Origin: Clostridia bacterium
Lineage (GTDB): Bacteria > Bacillota > Clostridia > Oscillospirales > CAG-272
DNA: 14,511 nt
Assembly (NCBI GenBank): GCA_017379815.1
Contig: JAFNVK010000155.1
Coordinates: forward strand, 1 to 14,511
Reading direction: 5' to 3'
Under the pieces are notes generated by a model, which did not search any database, had not been told where the DNA came from, and was given only the letters and a program-made list of their open reading frames with translations. Numbering within the stretch: position 1 is the first letter of the stretch; every line of letters starts with the position of its first letter. Of the stretch, positions 1-8,642 are shown piece by piece. The position numbers and the translations under genes are program-made.

Positions 1-351
1 CCTTTCCTTCCCACGCTGAAGCGTCCCGACCGCGACAACGTCATCGACGGCTACATCAACCAGAACGAGGAGGACGTTTGCGCCGACGGCAACTGGCAGA
101 AGTACTTTACCGAGCAGCCCGCTCCCTTCACCCGTGAGGAGCAGAACGCCTATCTTGCCACGCTTTCGGGCGTGTCTCTCGGCTCGGATGCCTTCTTCCC
201 GTTCAGCGACAACATTGAGCGCGCCAAGAAGAGCGGCGTTTCCTACATCGCTGAGCCGGGCGGATCCATTCGTGACGATGCCGTGATCGATTGCTGCAAC
301 AAGTACGGCATGGCAATGGCCTTCACCGGAATGAGACTTTTCCACCACTAA
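1..351 (+). CDS. purH: AICAR formyltransferase, C-terminal part (5' truncated by window)
   Basis: The last 116 residues of phosphoribosylaminoimidazolecarboxamide formyltransferase, which transfers a formyl group from 10-formyl-THF to AICAR in the penultimate step of IMP synthesis (cytosolic). The frame is open from base 1 and ends in TAA at 349-351. Visible family signatures are GSDAFFPFSDNIERA, YIAEPGGSIRDD and the C-terminal FTGMRLFHH. The RLFHH ending and the LKRPDRDNVIDGYI stretch recall the eukaryotic-like or stand-alone clostridial AICARFT rather than E. coli PurH, which ends RHFRH (from memory of the family). Whether an IMP cyclohydrolase domain is fused upstream cannot be seen. It leads into glyA-purD-purL on the same strand. 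Its last 46 bp are repeated directly downstream. Family identity is near certain; the stand-alone form is inferred. Confidence 0.92.
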   Translation, partial: PFLPTLKRPDRDNVIDGYINQNEEDVCADGNWQKYFTEQPAPFTREEQNAYLATLSGVSLGSDAFFPFSDNIERAKKSGVSYIAEPGGSIRDDAVIDCCNKYGMAMAFTGMRLFHH

Positions 352-405
352 TACGCATAGCAATGGCCTTCACAGAAATGAGGCTTTTCCACCACTAATA
401 CGCAT
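308..405 (+). repeat. 47-bp tandem duplication of the purH 3' end
   Basis: Two direct copies with a 47-bp period: 308-354 and 355-401, followed by the first four bases (GCAT) of a third unit at 402-405. The copies differ at only four positions (312/359, 327/374, 329/376, 336/383). Copy 1 is the real end of purH, with its TAA at 349-351. Copy 2 still encodes the same peptide tail with one Gly-to-Glu change and has its own TAA at 396-398, although it lies after the first stop. The copy 2 stop lies 21 nt before the glyA ATG, the same gap as between glyA and purD, so copy 2 probably marks the ancestral gene end (inference). Confidence 0.95.
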
Positions 406-419
406 TTAGGAGAATACCG

Positions 420-1658
420 ATGAACTTTTTTGATGAGCTGGTCAATTACGATAAAGAAGTCTATGATGCCTGTACGCTGGAGTTGAACCGCCAGAGACAG
501 AACATCGAGCTGATCGCCTCCGAGAACGTCGTGTCCAAGGCGGTTCTCATGGCCGCAGGAACCGTGCTGACCAACAAGTACGCCGAGGGCTTTCCCGGAA
601 AGCGCTACTACGGCGGATGCCAGTACGTGGATATCGTCGAGGACATCGCCCGTGAGCGCGCCAAAAAGCTCTTTGGAGCAGAGCACGCCAACGTGCAGCC
701 TCACTGCGGCGCAAGCGCAAACCTTGCCGTATTCTTTGCGCTTCTCAATCCCGGCGACACCGTAATGGGCCTGAATCTTGCCCACGGCGGACATCTCTCC
801 CACGGCTCTCCCGTCAATATTTCGGGAAAGTATTTCAACGTCGTTCCGTACAGCGTTGCGGACGATACCGAGATGCTGGACTACGAGGAGATGCGCCGCA
901 TCGCTCTGGAGTGCAAGCCCAAGCTGATCGTGGCAGGCGCAAGTGCTTATTCCAGAACCATTGATTTTGCCGAGATCCGCAAGATCGCGGACGAGGTTGG
1001 CGCTTATTATATGGTCGATATGGCGCATATCGCCGGTCTGGTTGCCGCAGGTCTGCATCCCAGCCCCGTGCCCTACGCCGACGTGGTCACCACCACCACC
1101 CACAAGACCCTCCGCGGTCCGCGCGGCGGTCTGATCCTTTGCCGCGAGGAGCTGGCCAAGCAGATCGACAAGGCTATTTTCCCGGGCACGCAGGGAGGAC
1201 CCCTGATGCACATTATCGCCGCCAAGGCGGTTGCCTTCGGAGAGGCGATGACCGAGGAGTTCAAGGCATACCAGAAGCAGATCGTGGCCAACGCCAAGAC
1301 GCTCTGCGAGGCACTCAAGGAGGAGGGCTTCCGCATCGTTTCGGGCGACACCGACAACCACCTGATGCTCATCGATCTGCGTCCCTTTAACGTCACGGGC
1401 AAGGAATTTGAGCATCGCCTTGACGAGGTGCACATCACCGTCAACAAGAACGCTATTCCCAACGACCCCGAAAAGCCCTTCGTTACCAGCGGTATCCGCG
1501 TGGGCACGCCTGCGGTCACCTCGCGCGGCTTCAAGGAGCCCGAGATGCGTATGATCGCCAAGTGGCTCAAGGACGTTGCAGTCGATTTTGAAGCAAACAA
1601 GGACAGAGTTACCGCCGAGGTGCTGGCTCTGTGCGAGAAATATCCGCTTTACGAGTAA
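420..1658 (+). CDS. glyA: Serine hydroxymethyltransferase
   Basis: A PLP enzyme interconverting serine + THF and glycine + 5,10-methylene-THF in the cytosol. The length of 412 residues is normal. Seen: the PLP lysine K229 in TTTTHKTLRGPRGG, D200 and H203 in MVDMAHIAG, the glycine-rich GTQGGP at 256-261, and R360 in TSGIRVGTPAVT, which by homology binds the substrate carboxylate. The ATG at 420 is supported by AGGAG at 408-412 with a 7-nt spacer, and the N-terminus aligns with the family. It sits between purH and purD in a tight same-strand array, so it probably works in purine synthesis: it makes glycine for PurD and the one-carbon unit that becomes 10-formyl-THF for PurH. All key residues are present. 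Confidence 0.97.
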   Translation: MNFFDELVNYDKEVYDACTLELNRQRQNIELIASENVVSKAVLMAAGTVLTNKYAEGFPGKRYYGGCQYVDIVEDIARERAKKLFGAEHANVQPHCGASANLAVFFALLNPGDTVMGLNLAHGGHLSHGSPVNISGKYFNVVPYSVADDTEMLDYEEMRRIALECKPKLIVAGASAYSRTIDFAEIRKIADEVGAYYMVDMAHIAGLVAAGLHPSPVPYADVVTTTTHKTLRGPRGGLILCREELAKQIDKAIFPGTQGGPLMHIIAAKAVAFGEAMTEEFKAYQKQIVANAKTLCEALKEEGFRIVSGDTDNHLMLIDLRPFNVTGKEFEHRLDEVHITVNKNAIPNDPEKPFVTSGIRVGTPAVTSRGFKEPEMRMIAKWLKDVAVDFEANKDRVTAEVLALCEKYPLYE

Positions 1659-1679
1659 GATCCGAAAGGAAGCGTACAC

Positions 1680-2951
1680 ATGAAGATTTTGGTAGTCGGC
1701 GGTGGCGGCCGTGAGCACGCCATCATCAAAAAGCTGAAGGAGAACGAGACGGTCGAGCAGATCTTTGCGCTCCCCGGAAACGGCGGGATCGCCAAGGATG
1801 CGACCTGCGTTCCCATCGGTGCTAAGGATATCCCCGCAATCGTTGCTTTTGCCAGGGAGAACGCCATTGACTTTGCCGTGGTTGCTCCGGACGATCCGCT
1901 GGTGCTTGGCGCGGTGGACGCGCTCAACGCGGAAGGAATTCCTTGCTTTGGCCCTAAGGCCAACGCCGCTATTATTGAAGGAAGCAAGGTCTTTTCCAAG
2001 AATTTGATGAAGAAATACGGCATTCCCACGGCGCGCTACGAGGTCTTTACCGATCCTGCGTCGGCGCTTGCCTATCTTGAGGACGCCCCCATTCCCACCG
2101 TCATCAAGGCGGACGGATTGGCGCTTGGTAAGGGCGTGATCATCGCGACAAGCCGCGAGGAGGCTATGGCTGCGGTTCGCTCCATGATGGAGGAAAAGCA
2201 GTTTGGCGAGAGCGGCTCGCGCGTAGTGATCGAGGAGTTTCTTACCGGCCCCGAGGTCTCGGTTCTGGCCTTCACCGATGGCAAGGTCGTGCGCCCTATG
2301 GTCTCCTCCATGGATCACAAGCGTGCTTTGGATCACGATGAGGGACTCAACACGGGAGGCATGGGTACGGTTGCTCCCAATCCCTATTACACCGAGGAGA
2401 TCGCCAAGGTGTGCATGGAGACCATCTTCCTGCCCACCGTGCGCGCCATGAACGAGGAGGGAAGACCCTTTCAGGGCTGCCTCTACTTTGGCCTGATGCT
2501 CACACCCGACGGACCGAAGGTCATCGAGTACAACTGCCGCTTCGGCGATCCCGAAACGCAGGTAGTGCTTCCGCTTTTGGAGAGCGATCTGCTCACCGTA
2601 ATGCAGGCCTGCGCGAGCGGCACGCTTGCCGACGTTGAGGTTAGATTCTCCACGGGAAGCGCCTGCTGTGTGATCATGGCCTCCAAGGGCTATCCCGGAA
2701 AATACGAATCCGGTTGTCCTCTCACGCTCCCCGAGGATGATGCCGACGGCTTTATCTACGTGGCGGGAGCAAAGAAGGAAGGGGAAGGACTTGTCAGCGC
2801 AGGCGGACGCGTTCTTGGCGTCACGGCAGTTGCCGACGATCTTCCCACCGCCATTCAAAAGGCTTACGAGCGCGTCGGACGGGTGGATTTTGCCAACGGC
2901 TACGCCCGCTCGGACATTGGCGCACGCGCCATGCTCGCGTTGCAAAAATAA
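1680..2951 (+). CDS. purD: Phosphoribosylamine-glycine ligase (GAR synthetase)
   Basis: An ATP-grasp ligase joining phosphoribosylamine and glycine to form GAR, an early step of de novo purine synthesis. The 423 residues match the usual length. In order: the N-terminal Rossmann-like motif VVGGGGREHA (5-14), FAVVAPDDPLVLG (65-77), the ATP-grasp loop IKADGLALGKGV (142-153), MDHKRALDHDEGLNTGGMGT (211-230), and the metal/ATP motif VIEYNCRFGDPETQ (281-294). The start is set by AAGGA at 1666-1670, 9 nt before the ATG, and by the family-typical MKILVVGGGGREHA. It lies 21 nt after glyA, which makes its glycine substrate, and 23 nt before purL, so these are almost certainly co-transcribed. Intact; no alternative identity is likely. 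Confidence 0.97.
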   Translation: MKILVVGGGGREHAIIKKLKENETVEQIFALPGNGGIAKDATCVPIGAKDIPAIVAFARENAIDFAVVAPDDPLVLGAVDALNAEGIPCFGPKANAAIIEGSKVFSKNLMKKYGIPTARYEVFTDPASALAYLEDAPIPTVIKADGLALGKGVIIATSREEAMAAVRSMMEEKQFGESGSRVVIEEFLTGPEVSVLAFTDGKVVRPMVSSMDHKRALDHDEGLNTGGMGTVAPNPYYTEEIAKVCMETIFLPTVRAMNEEGRPFQGCLYFGLMLTPDGPKVIEYNCRFGDPETQVVLPLLESDLLTVMQACASGTLADVEVRFSTGSACCVIMASKGYPGKYESGCPLTLPEDDADGFIYVAGAKKEGEGLVSAGGRVLGVTAVADDLPTAIQKAYERVGRVDFANGYARSDIGARAMLALQK

Positions 2952-2974
2952 CGAGAATGCAGGAGCATTGATCT

Positions 2975-5900
2975 ATGGTTTACAGAGTATACGTTGAAAA
3001 GAAGAAGGAGCTTGCCCACGAGGCGTCCTCCTTGCGCTATGAGATCCGCCATCTCTTGCAGATCCGTTCGCTGACCGACGTTCGCATCCTCAACCGCTAT
3101 GACGTGGAGAGCATCGACGAGGCTCTCTTTGAGGATTGCAAGGGAAAGGTCTTTTCCGAGCCTCAGCTGGACGTGGTGAGCGACACCTTTGATGCAAGCG
3201 GCGCGACCGTCTTTGCCGTGGAGTATCTGCCCGGCCAGTTTGACCAAAGAGCGGACAGCGCGGCACAGTGCATTCAGATCCTTTCGCAGGGCGAGCGTCC
3301 CACCGTGCGCACGGCAAAGGTCTATCTGCTTTACGGAGAACTGAGTGAGGCTGAGCTTGCGCAGATCAAGAAATACGTCATCAACCCCGTCGAGTGCCGC
3401 GAGGCCTCTCTCGAGAGAGCCGAAACGCTGGCCCTGGAGACCGAGATCCCCACGACGGTTGAAATCCTTAACGGCTTTACGGCACTGGATGCCGAGGGAC
3501 TTGCCGCCTTCGTCAAGGAGAAGGGACTTGCCATGGACGCCGACGATATCGCGTTCCTGCAGGGCTATTTCCGTGACGAGGAGAAGCGCGATCCCACCAT
3601 CACCGAGATCCGTATGATCGACACCTACTGGTCGGATCACTGCCGTCATACCACCTTCCTGACGACGATCGACAGCGTGACCTTTGCCGATCCGATGTTG
3701 GAAAAGACCTACCAAGACTATCTCAACGTGCGCCGCGAGCTCGGACGCACGAAGCCCGTCAACCTGATGGACGTCGCCACGCTTGCCACGCGCTATCTCA
3801 AGAAGACCGGAAAGCTGCAAAAGCTTGACGAGTCTGAGGAGATCAACGCCTGCACGGTTAAGATGGAGATCGAGGTGGACGGAAAGAAGGAGCCCTGGCT
3901 GCTCCTCTTCAAGAATGAGACCCACAATCACCCCACCGAGATCGAGCCCTTCGGCGGTGCGGCAACCTGCATCGGCGGCGCGATCCGTGACCCGCTCTCG
4001 GGCCGTTCCTACGTCTACGCCGCCATGCGCGTGACCGGTGCGGCAGATCCCACCGTTCCCGTAGGCGACACCATTCCCGGCAAGCTCCCCCAGCGCAAGA
4101 TCGTGACCACGGCGGCCGCAGGATATTCCTCCTACGGCAACCAGATCGGCCTTGCCACGGGTCAGGTGGACGAGCTGTATCACGCAGGATATGCCGCAAA
4201 GCGCATGGAGATCGGTGCGGTCATCGCCGCCACTCCTGCGGAGAACGTGCGCCGCGAGTGCCCGACGCCTGGGGACAAGGTGATCCTTCTTGGCGGACGC
4301 ACGGGACGCGACGGCTGCGGCGGTGCAACGGGCTCCTCCAAGTCTCACACCCTGCAGTCGCTTGAGACCTGCGGTGCCGAGGTGCAGAAGGGTAATGCGC
4401 CCGAGGAGCGCAAGCTTCAGCGCCTGTTCCGCAACGCCGAGGCCTGCCGACTGATCAAGCGCTGCAACGACTTTGGCGCGGGCGGTGTCTCGGTTGCCAT
4501 CGGCGAGCTGGCCGACGGACTGGATATTGACCTGAACGCCGTACCCAAGAAATACGACGGCCTTGACGGCACCGAGCTTGCGATCTCCGAGTCGCAGGAG
4601 AGAATGGCCGTTGTGGTCGAGGCAAAGGACGTTGACCGCTTCCTGGCCCTTGCCGCCTCCGAGAATCTGGAGGCCACCGTGGTTGCCACGGTCAAGGAGG
4701 ATGCGCGTCTGACCATGACCTGGAACGGTGTTCAGATCGTGGACGTTTCCCGCGAATTCCTGAACTCCAACGGTGCAGAGAAGCATATTGACGTTACCCC
4801 CGATGCACCCGCACTTTCCGAAAAGGAGATCCCCGAGGCCTTTGCCGACGGCTACCGCGCACTGGTTTCGGATCTGAACGTTTGCTCCAAGCGTGGACTT
4901 TCCGAGCGCTTTGACTCCACCATCGGCGCAGGAACCGTGCTTATGCCCTTTGGCGGCAAGCATCAGCAAACGCCCATTCAGGCAATGGTACATAAGATCT
5001 CTGTGGAGAAGAAGCACACCGACGCCTGCTCCCTGATGGCCTGGGGCTACAACCCCTATATCGCCGAGCAGAGCCCCTACCACAGCGCCTATCTTGCCGT
5101 TGTGGAGTCGGTCTCCAAGCTGATCGCCACGGGTGCGTCCTTCGAGGACGTTTACCTGACCTTCCAGGAGTATTTTGAGAAGCCCATGAAGGACGGCAAG
5201 CGCTGGGGCAAGCCTCTGGCGGCCCTCCTTGGTGCTTTCCGCGCACAGCTGGAGCTTGGCATCGCCTCGATCGGCGGCAAGGACTCCATGTCGGGCACCT
5301 TCGAGCAGATCAACGTGCCTCCCACGCTCGTTTCCTTTGCCGTGACCACGGGAAAGACCGACGAGATCGTCACCAACGACGCCAAGGCCGCAGGGCACAA
5401 GCTCATCTCGCTTGCACCTGCCTACGGTGAGGACGGACTTCCCAATGCGGAATCCTTGCTGGCAACCTTTGACAAGGTCACCGCGCTGATGCGTCAAGGA
5501 AAGGTCTACGCGGCCTACACGCCCACCTACGGCGGCATTGCCGAGGCGGTCTACAAGATGTGCATCGGCAACGGACTTGGATTTGCCTTTGATCCTTCGC
5601 TTACCAAGGCTGATATCTTCGGCTATGCCTACGGCTCCTTCCTCCTTGAGGTGGATGCCGATACCGAGGGGCAGACGGTCGGCTTCTTTACCGACGGCGA
5701 TACCCTCACGCTTGGCGGTGAGACGGTTTCCTTTACGGAGCTGAATGCACTCTACGAGGGCAAGCTCGAGGGCGTTTACGCCTGCAATATCGAGCAGACC
5801 CAGGAGAATATTCCCACCTTTGCCCATGCGGACACCAAGCGCGTTTCCGCCGCGATCAAGGTGGCAAGACCCAAGGTGCTGATCCCTGCATTCCCCGGAA

Positions 5901-6667
5901 CCAACTGCGAGTTTGATACCGCAAAGGCGCTGGCCGACGCGGGAGCAGACCCCGAGATCTTCCTGGTCCGCAACCTTTCCAAGGCCGCTATTTCTCAATC
6001 CGTTGAGGAGTTTGCCGCAAAGGTAAAGGATGCGCAGATGATCTTCATTCCCGGAGGCTTTTCGGGCGGCGACGAGCCGGACGGCTCGGGCAAGTTCATC
6101 ACCGCCTTCTTCCGCAACGCGGCCGTGAAGGAATCCGTCACGGAGCTGCTGGATCAGCGCGGAGGCCTGATGGCAGGCATCTGCAACGGCTTCCAGGCCC
6201 TGATCAAGCTGGGGCTTGTGCCTTACGGTAAGATCATCGATACCGACGAGAATTGTCCTACCTTGACCTACAACACCATCGGACGTCACCAGTCAAGACT
6301 CGTGCGCACGCGCATCTGCTCGGTCAAGTCTCCTTGGCTGGCAGAGCGTCAAGTCGGGGATATCGTCACGGTTCCGATCTCCCACGGTGAGGGCCGCTTC
6401 CTCGCCTCGGATGAGCTGATCGCAAAGCTTGCCGCCAACGGACAGATCGCCACGCAGTACGTGGATGCCGAGGGCAATCCCACCGCAGATATTCACTTCA
6501 ATCCCAACAACTCTGCGTGCGCCATCGAGGGTATTACCTCTCCCGACGGCCGCGTATTCGGCAAGATGGGACACTCCGAGAGAATCGGAAACGGTCTGTA
6601 TCAGAACGTTCCCGGTGACTTTGAGATCGGCATGTTCCGCTCTGCAGTAAGCTATTTTAAGAACTGA
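2975..6667 (+). CDS. purL: Phosphoribosylformylglycinamidine synthase, single-chain (synthetase + glutaminase)
   Basis: Converts FGAR, glutamine and ATP to FGAM, the fourth purine step. At 1230 residues it is the large fused form, not the three-protein PurS/PurQ/PurL type. In order: a PurS-like N-terminal region (about 1-150, with YLPGQFDQRADSAAQC); a linker with YWSDHCRHTTF (218-228); two AIRS-type halves carrying ETHNHP (315-320), GATGSSKSH (450-458) and GGKDSMSG (767-774); and a class I glutaminase domain from about 967 with FPGTNCEFD, nucleophile C1070 in GICNGFQAL, and H1200/E1202 in GHSERIGNG. The ATG at 2975 has AGGAG at 2961-2965 with a 9-nt spacer. It is the last gene of the purine array; a weak terminator-like hairpin follows. 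No frameshift is seen. Confidence 0.97.
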   Translation: MVYRVYVEKKKELAHEASSLRYEIRHLLQIRSLTDVRILNRYDVESIDEALFEDCKGKVFSEPQLDVVSDTFDASGATVFAVEYLPGQFDQRADSAAQCIQILSQGERPTVRTAKVYLLYGELSEAELAQIKKYVINPVECREASLERAETLALETEIPTTVEILNGFTALDAEGLAAFVKEKGLAMDADDIAFLQGYFRDEEKRDPTITEIRMIDTYWSDHCRHTTFLTTIDSVTFADPMLEKTYQDYLNVRRELGRTKPVNLMDVATLATRYLKKTGKLQKLDESEEINACTVKMEIEVDGKKEPWLLLFKNETHNHPTEIEPFGGAATCIGGAIRDPLSGRSYVYAAMRVTGAADPTVPVGDTIPGKLPQRKIVTTAAAGYSSYGNQIGLATGQVDELYHAGYAAKRMEIGAVIAATPAENVRRECPTPGDKVILLGGRTGRDGCGGATGSSKSHTLQSLETCGAEVQKGNAPEERKLQRLFRNAEACRLIKRCNDFGAGGVSVAIGELADGLDIDLNAVPKKYDGLDGTELAISESQERMAVVVEAKDVDRFLALAASENLEATVVATVKEDARLTMTWNGVQIVDVSREFLNSNGAEKHIDVTPDAPALSEKEIPEAFADGYRALVSDLNVCSKRGLSERFDSTIGAGTVLMPFGGKHQQTPIQAMVHKISVEKKHTDACSLMAWGYNPYIAEQSPYHSAYLAVVESVSKLIATGASFEDVYLTFQEYFEKPMKDGKRWGKPLAALLGAFRAQLELGIASIGGKDSMSGTFEQINVPPTLVSFAVTTGKTDEIVTNDAKAAGHKLISLAPAYGEDGLPNAESLLATFDKVTALMRQGKVYAAYTPTYGGIAEAVYKMCIGNGLGFAFDPSLTKADIFGYAYGSFLLEVDADTEGQTVGFFTDGDTLTLGGETVSFTELNALYEGKLEGVYACNIEQTQENIPTFAHADTKRVSAAIKVARPKVLIPAFPGTNCEFDTAKALADAGADPEIFLVRNLSKAAISQSVEEFAAKVKDAQMIFIPGGFSGGDEPDGSGKFITAFFRNAAVKESVTELLDQRGGLMAGICNGFQALIKLGLVPYGKIIDTDENCPTLTYNTIGRHQSRLVRTRICSVKSPWLAERQVGDIVTVPISHGEGRFLASDELIAKLAANGQIATQYVDAEGNPTADIHFNPNNSACAIEGITSPDGRVFGKMGHSERIGNGLYQNVPGDFEIGMFRSAVSYFKN

Positions 6668-6677
6668 TCCTTGAAAA

Positions 6678-6723
6678 CAGGCCGGGCAGCTCCTCCATGG
6701 ATTTGCTTCGGCCTGCTTTTGTC
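6678..6723 (+). terminator. Weak intrinsic terminator-like hairpin after purL
   Basis: A perfect 7-bp inverted repeat, CAGGCCG (6678-6684) and CGGCCTG (6709-6715), with a 24-nt loop, followed by CTTTTGTC. Flanking AAAA and TTTT could extend the stem past a one-base bulge. The T-run is short and the loop long, so termination is probably partial and some read-through into the transporter gene is possible. I see no convincing separate promoter in the 90-nt gap. Confidence 0.5.
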
Positions 6724-6757
6724 AAAAAAACAAGCGACCTCAAGGAAAGGAGAAGCT

Positions 6758-8503
6758 ATGACTATCTTTGACGTATTGACCATGCTCGGCGGACTCTGCC
6801 TCTTTTTGTTCGGTATGAGCGTGATGGGGCAGGCGCTGGAGAGAAGTGCGGGCAACCGCCTGCAGGCCATGCTCGGAAAGCTGACGAGCAACAAGGCGGC
6901 AGGACTTCTCACGGGAATTGGTGTTACGGCCATTATTCAAAGCTCCTCGGCCACGACCGTGATGATCGTCGGATTCGTCAACTCGGGGCTGATGACGCTC
7001 CGTCAGGCGATCAACGTGATCATGGGAGCCAACGTTGGAACGACGGTGACGTCCTGGGTGCTCAGCCTTGGCGGTATTTCGGGTGATAACCCCGTGGTGC
7101 AGCTGCTCAAGCCCATGTCCTTCACCCCCATTCTTGCGCTGATCGGCGTGGTCCTCTATATGTTTTGCAAGAGCAAGCGCAAGCAGGATATCGGAACCAT
7201 TCTTTTGGGCTTTGCCACGCTGATGTTCGGCATGAACATCATGACCGACGCTGTGTCGGGACTTAAGGACATTCCTGCGTTCCAGGAGCTTTTCCTGCTC
7301 TTCAAAAATCCGATTCTCGGCGTGCTTGCGGGCGCTGTGCTGACGGCGATCATTCAGTCAAGCTCTGCCTCGGTCGGTATTTTGCAGGCTCTGGCCGTTA
7401 CGGGAAGGGTGTCCTACGGTGCAGCGATCCCCATTATCATGGGACAGAACATCGGAACCTGCATTACCACGATCCTTTCCTCCTTCGGCACGAACAAGAA
7501 CGCCAAGCGCACGGCGCTCGTTCACCTGTCCTTCAACGTGCTGGGAACGGTGATCTGGCTGAGCGTCTTTGCTCTGGTCTCTAAGATCCTCACGCCCCCG
7601 CTCTTTGACGAGGCCGCGTCCATGACGGGAATTGCCGTTGCGCATTCCGCCTTTAACCTGCTTTGCACGGTCCTGCTTCTGCCCATGACCTCGCTTCTGG
7701 AGAAGCTGGTATACAAGATCGTGCCGGATACGCAGAAGCCGGATACCTTTGCCGAGCTGGACGAGCGCCTCCTCAGCGCCCCCAGCGTTGCCATTGAGCA
7801 ATGTCACTCTCTGGCAGGACGCATGGCCAAAACGGCGACCGAGGCATTGGAACAGAGCTTGCAGTGTCTGATGGCCTACGATGCCTCTCTGGCTAAGGCG
7901 ATCCGCGAGGCTGAGGAGCAGACCGACCATTACGAGGACATCATCGGCACCTATCTCGTCAAGCTCAGCACGAGGCAGATCAGCGAGAAGGACAGTGCCG
8001 AGGTCACAAAGCTTCTCAAGATTATCGGAGATCTGGAGCGTATTTCGGACCATGCCGTAAACCTGCTGGAATCCTCGGAGGAGCTGCGCGACAAGAAGAT
8101 CCGCTTTTCGCCCGAGGCCGAGCGAGAGCTGCAAACGCTTTGCGATGCCGTCGGAGAGATCCTTGGGCTGACCGTTCGGGCGTTTGTTGACTCCGATCTT
8201 GGAGCAGCCAACTGCGTTGAGCCTCTGGAGCAGGTCATCGATTCTCTCAAGGATCGGATGCGCGATCAGCACATTCTGCGCCTGCAGCAGCAGAACTGCA
8301 GCATCGAGGCAGGCTTTATCTGGTCGGATCTTCTGACCAACCTTGAGCGTACGTCCGACCATTGCTCCAACGTGGCGGGGTGCGTGATCGACGCCATGCA
8401 CTACAATCTCAATCTGCACGAATCCCTGCGCGCCGTTCGCTCGGACGATGCGTATTTCAAGGAGACGTACAAGCAGTACAAGACCAAGTATCTCGGTGCA
8501 TAA
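6758..8503 (+). CDS. Na+/phosphate cotransporter family protein with PhoU-like domain
   Basis: An integral membrane protein of the NptA/YjbB (PNaS) family, thought to carry out sodium-coupled phosphate transport; 581 residues. The N-terminal half (about 5-330) is a series of hydrophobic segments holding the two inverted-repeat signatures of the family: QSSSATT at 61-67 and QSSSAS at 200-205, each after an AII run, plus GANVGTTVTS (90-99) and GQNIGTCITT. The C-terminal region (about 350-570) is helical and charged with PhoU-like motifs (LERISDHAVNLLE, LERTSDHCSNVAG). The ATG at 6758 is chosen because AAGGAG (6747-6752) lies 5 nt upstream; an in-frame TTG at 6671 would read through the preceding hairpin. 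It is flanked by two terminators and is not part of purine synthesis by sequence. The actual substrate is inferred from the family; homologues may instead act in phosphate export or sensing. Confidence 0.9.
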   Translation: MTIFDVLTMLGGLCLFLFGMSVMGQALERSAGNRLQAMLGKLTSNKAAGLLTGIGVTAIIQSSSATTVMIVGFVNSGLMTLRQAINVIMGANVGTTVTSWVLSLGGISGDNPVVQLLKPMSFTPILALIGVVLYMFCKSKRKQDIGTILLGFATLMFGMNIMTDAVSGLKDIPAFQELFLLFKNPILGVLAGAVLTAIIQSSSASVGILQALAVTGRVSYGAAIPIIMGQNIGTCITTILSSFGTNKNAKRTALVHLSFNVLGTVIWLSVFALVSKILTPPLFDEAASMTGIAVAHSAFNLLCTVLLLPMTSLLEKLVYKIVPDTQKPDTFAELDERLLSAPSVAIEQCHSLAGRMAKTATEALEQSLQCLMAYDASLAKAIREAEEQTDHYEDIIGTYLVKLSTRQISEKDSAEVTKLLKIIGDLERISDHAVNLLESSEELRDKKIRFSPEAERELQTLCDAVGEILGLTVRAFVDSDLGAANCVEPLEQVIDSLKDRMRDQHILRLQQQNCSIEAGFIWSDLLTNLERTSDHCSNVAGCVIDAMHYNLNLHESLRAVRSDDAYFKETYKQYKTKYLGA

Positions 8504-8514
8504 AAAGAGAAGAG

Positions 8515-8561
8515 AGCGCCCCTCCCAAGCTTTTGGGAGAGGGCGCTTTGTTATTTTCTTT
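8515..8561 (+). terminator. Strong intrinsic terminator after the Na/Pi transporter
   Basis: Stem AGCGCCC-CTCCCAA (8515-8528) pairs with TTGGGAG-A-GGGCGCT (8533-8547) with a single bulged A and a GCTT loop, followed by a T-rich tail (TTGTTATTTTCTTT). It lies 11 nt after the stop codon. It separates the transporter from the lysine-regulated operon. Confidence 0.93.
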
Positions 8562-8586
8562 GACGGAGAATATTTTTGCGGATCTT

Positions 8587-8636
8587 CTTAAAAATATGAA
8601 AAAAAGATTGACAAACGCCCGAAACTGTGGTATACT
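8587..8636 (+). promoter_or_regulatory. SigA-type promoter of the dapA-dapB-lysA operon
   Basis: A perfect -35 TTGACA (8608-8613), a 17-bp spacer, and -10 TATACT (8631-8636) preceded by TGG (8628-8630), which makes an extended -10. The bases just upstream (about 8587-8606) are almost all A/T, like an UP element. The predicted transcript start near 8643 falls right at the 5' edge of the lysine riboswitch, which supports the call. Confidence 0.93.
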
Positions 8637-8642
8637 GACAAA

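Noticed and set aside
348..6289. Very long minus-strand open frames (865 and 1129 codons) opposite glyA-purD and purL
   Set aside because: They lie in exact codon register with well-recognised genes, encode no family I recognise, and are explained by lack of TTA, CTA and TCA codons in the sense genes.
6671..6757. Upstream TTG start for the Na/Pi transporter
   Set aside because: The extra 29 residues come from the hairpin region; ATG 6758 has a strong AAGGAG at the right distance and gives a normal family N-terminus.
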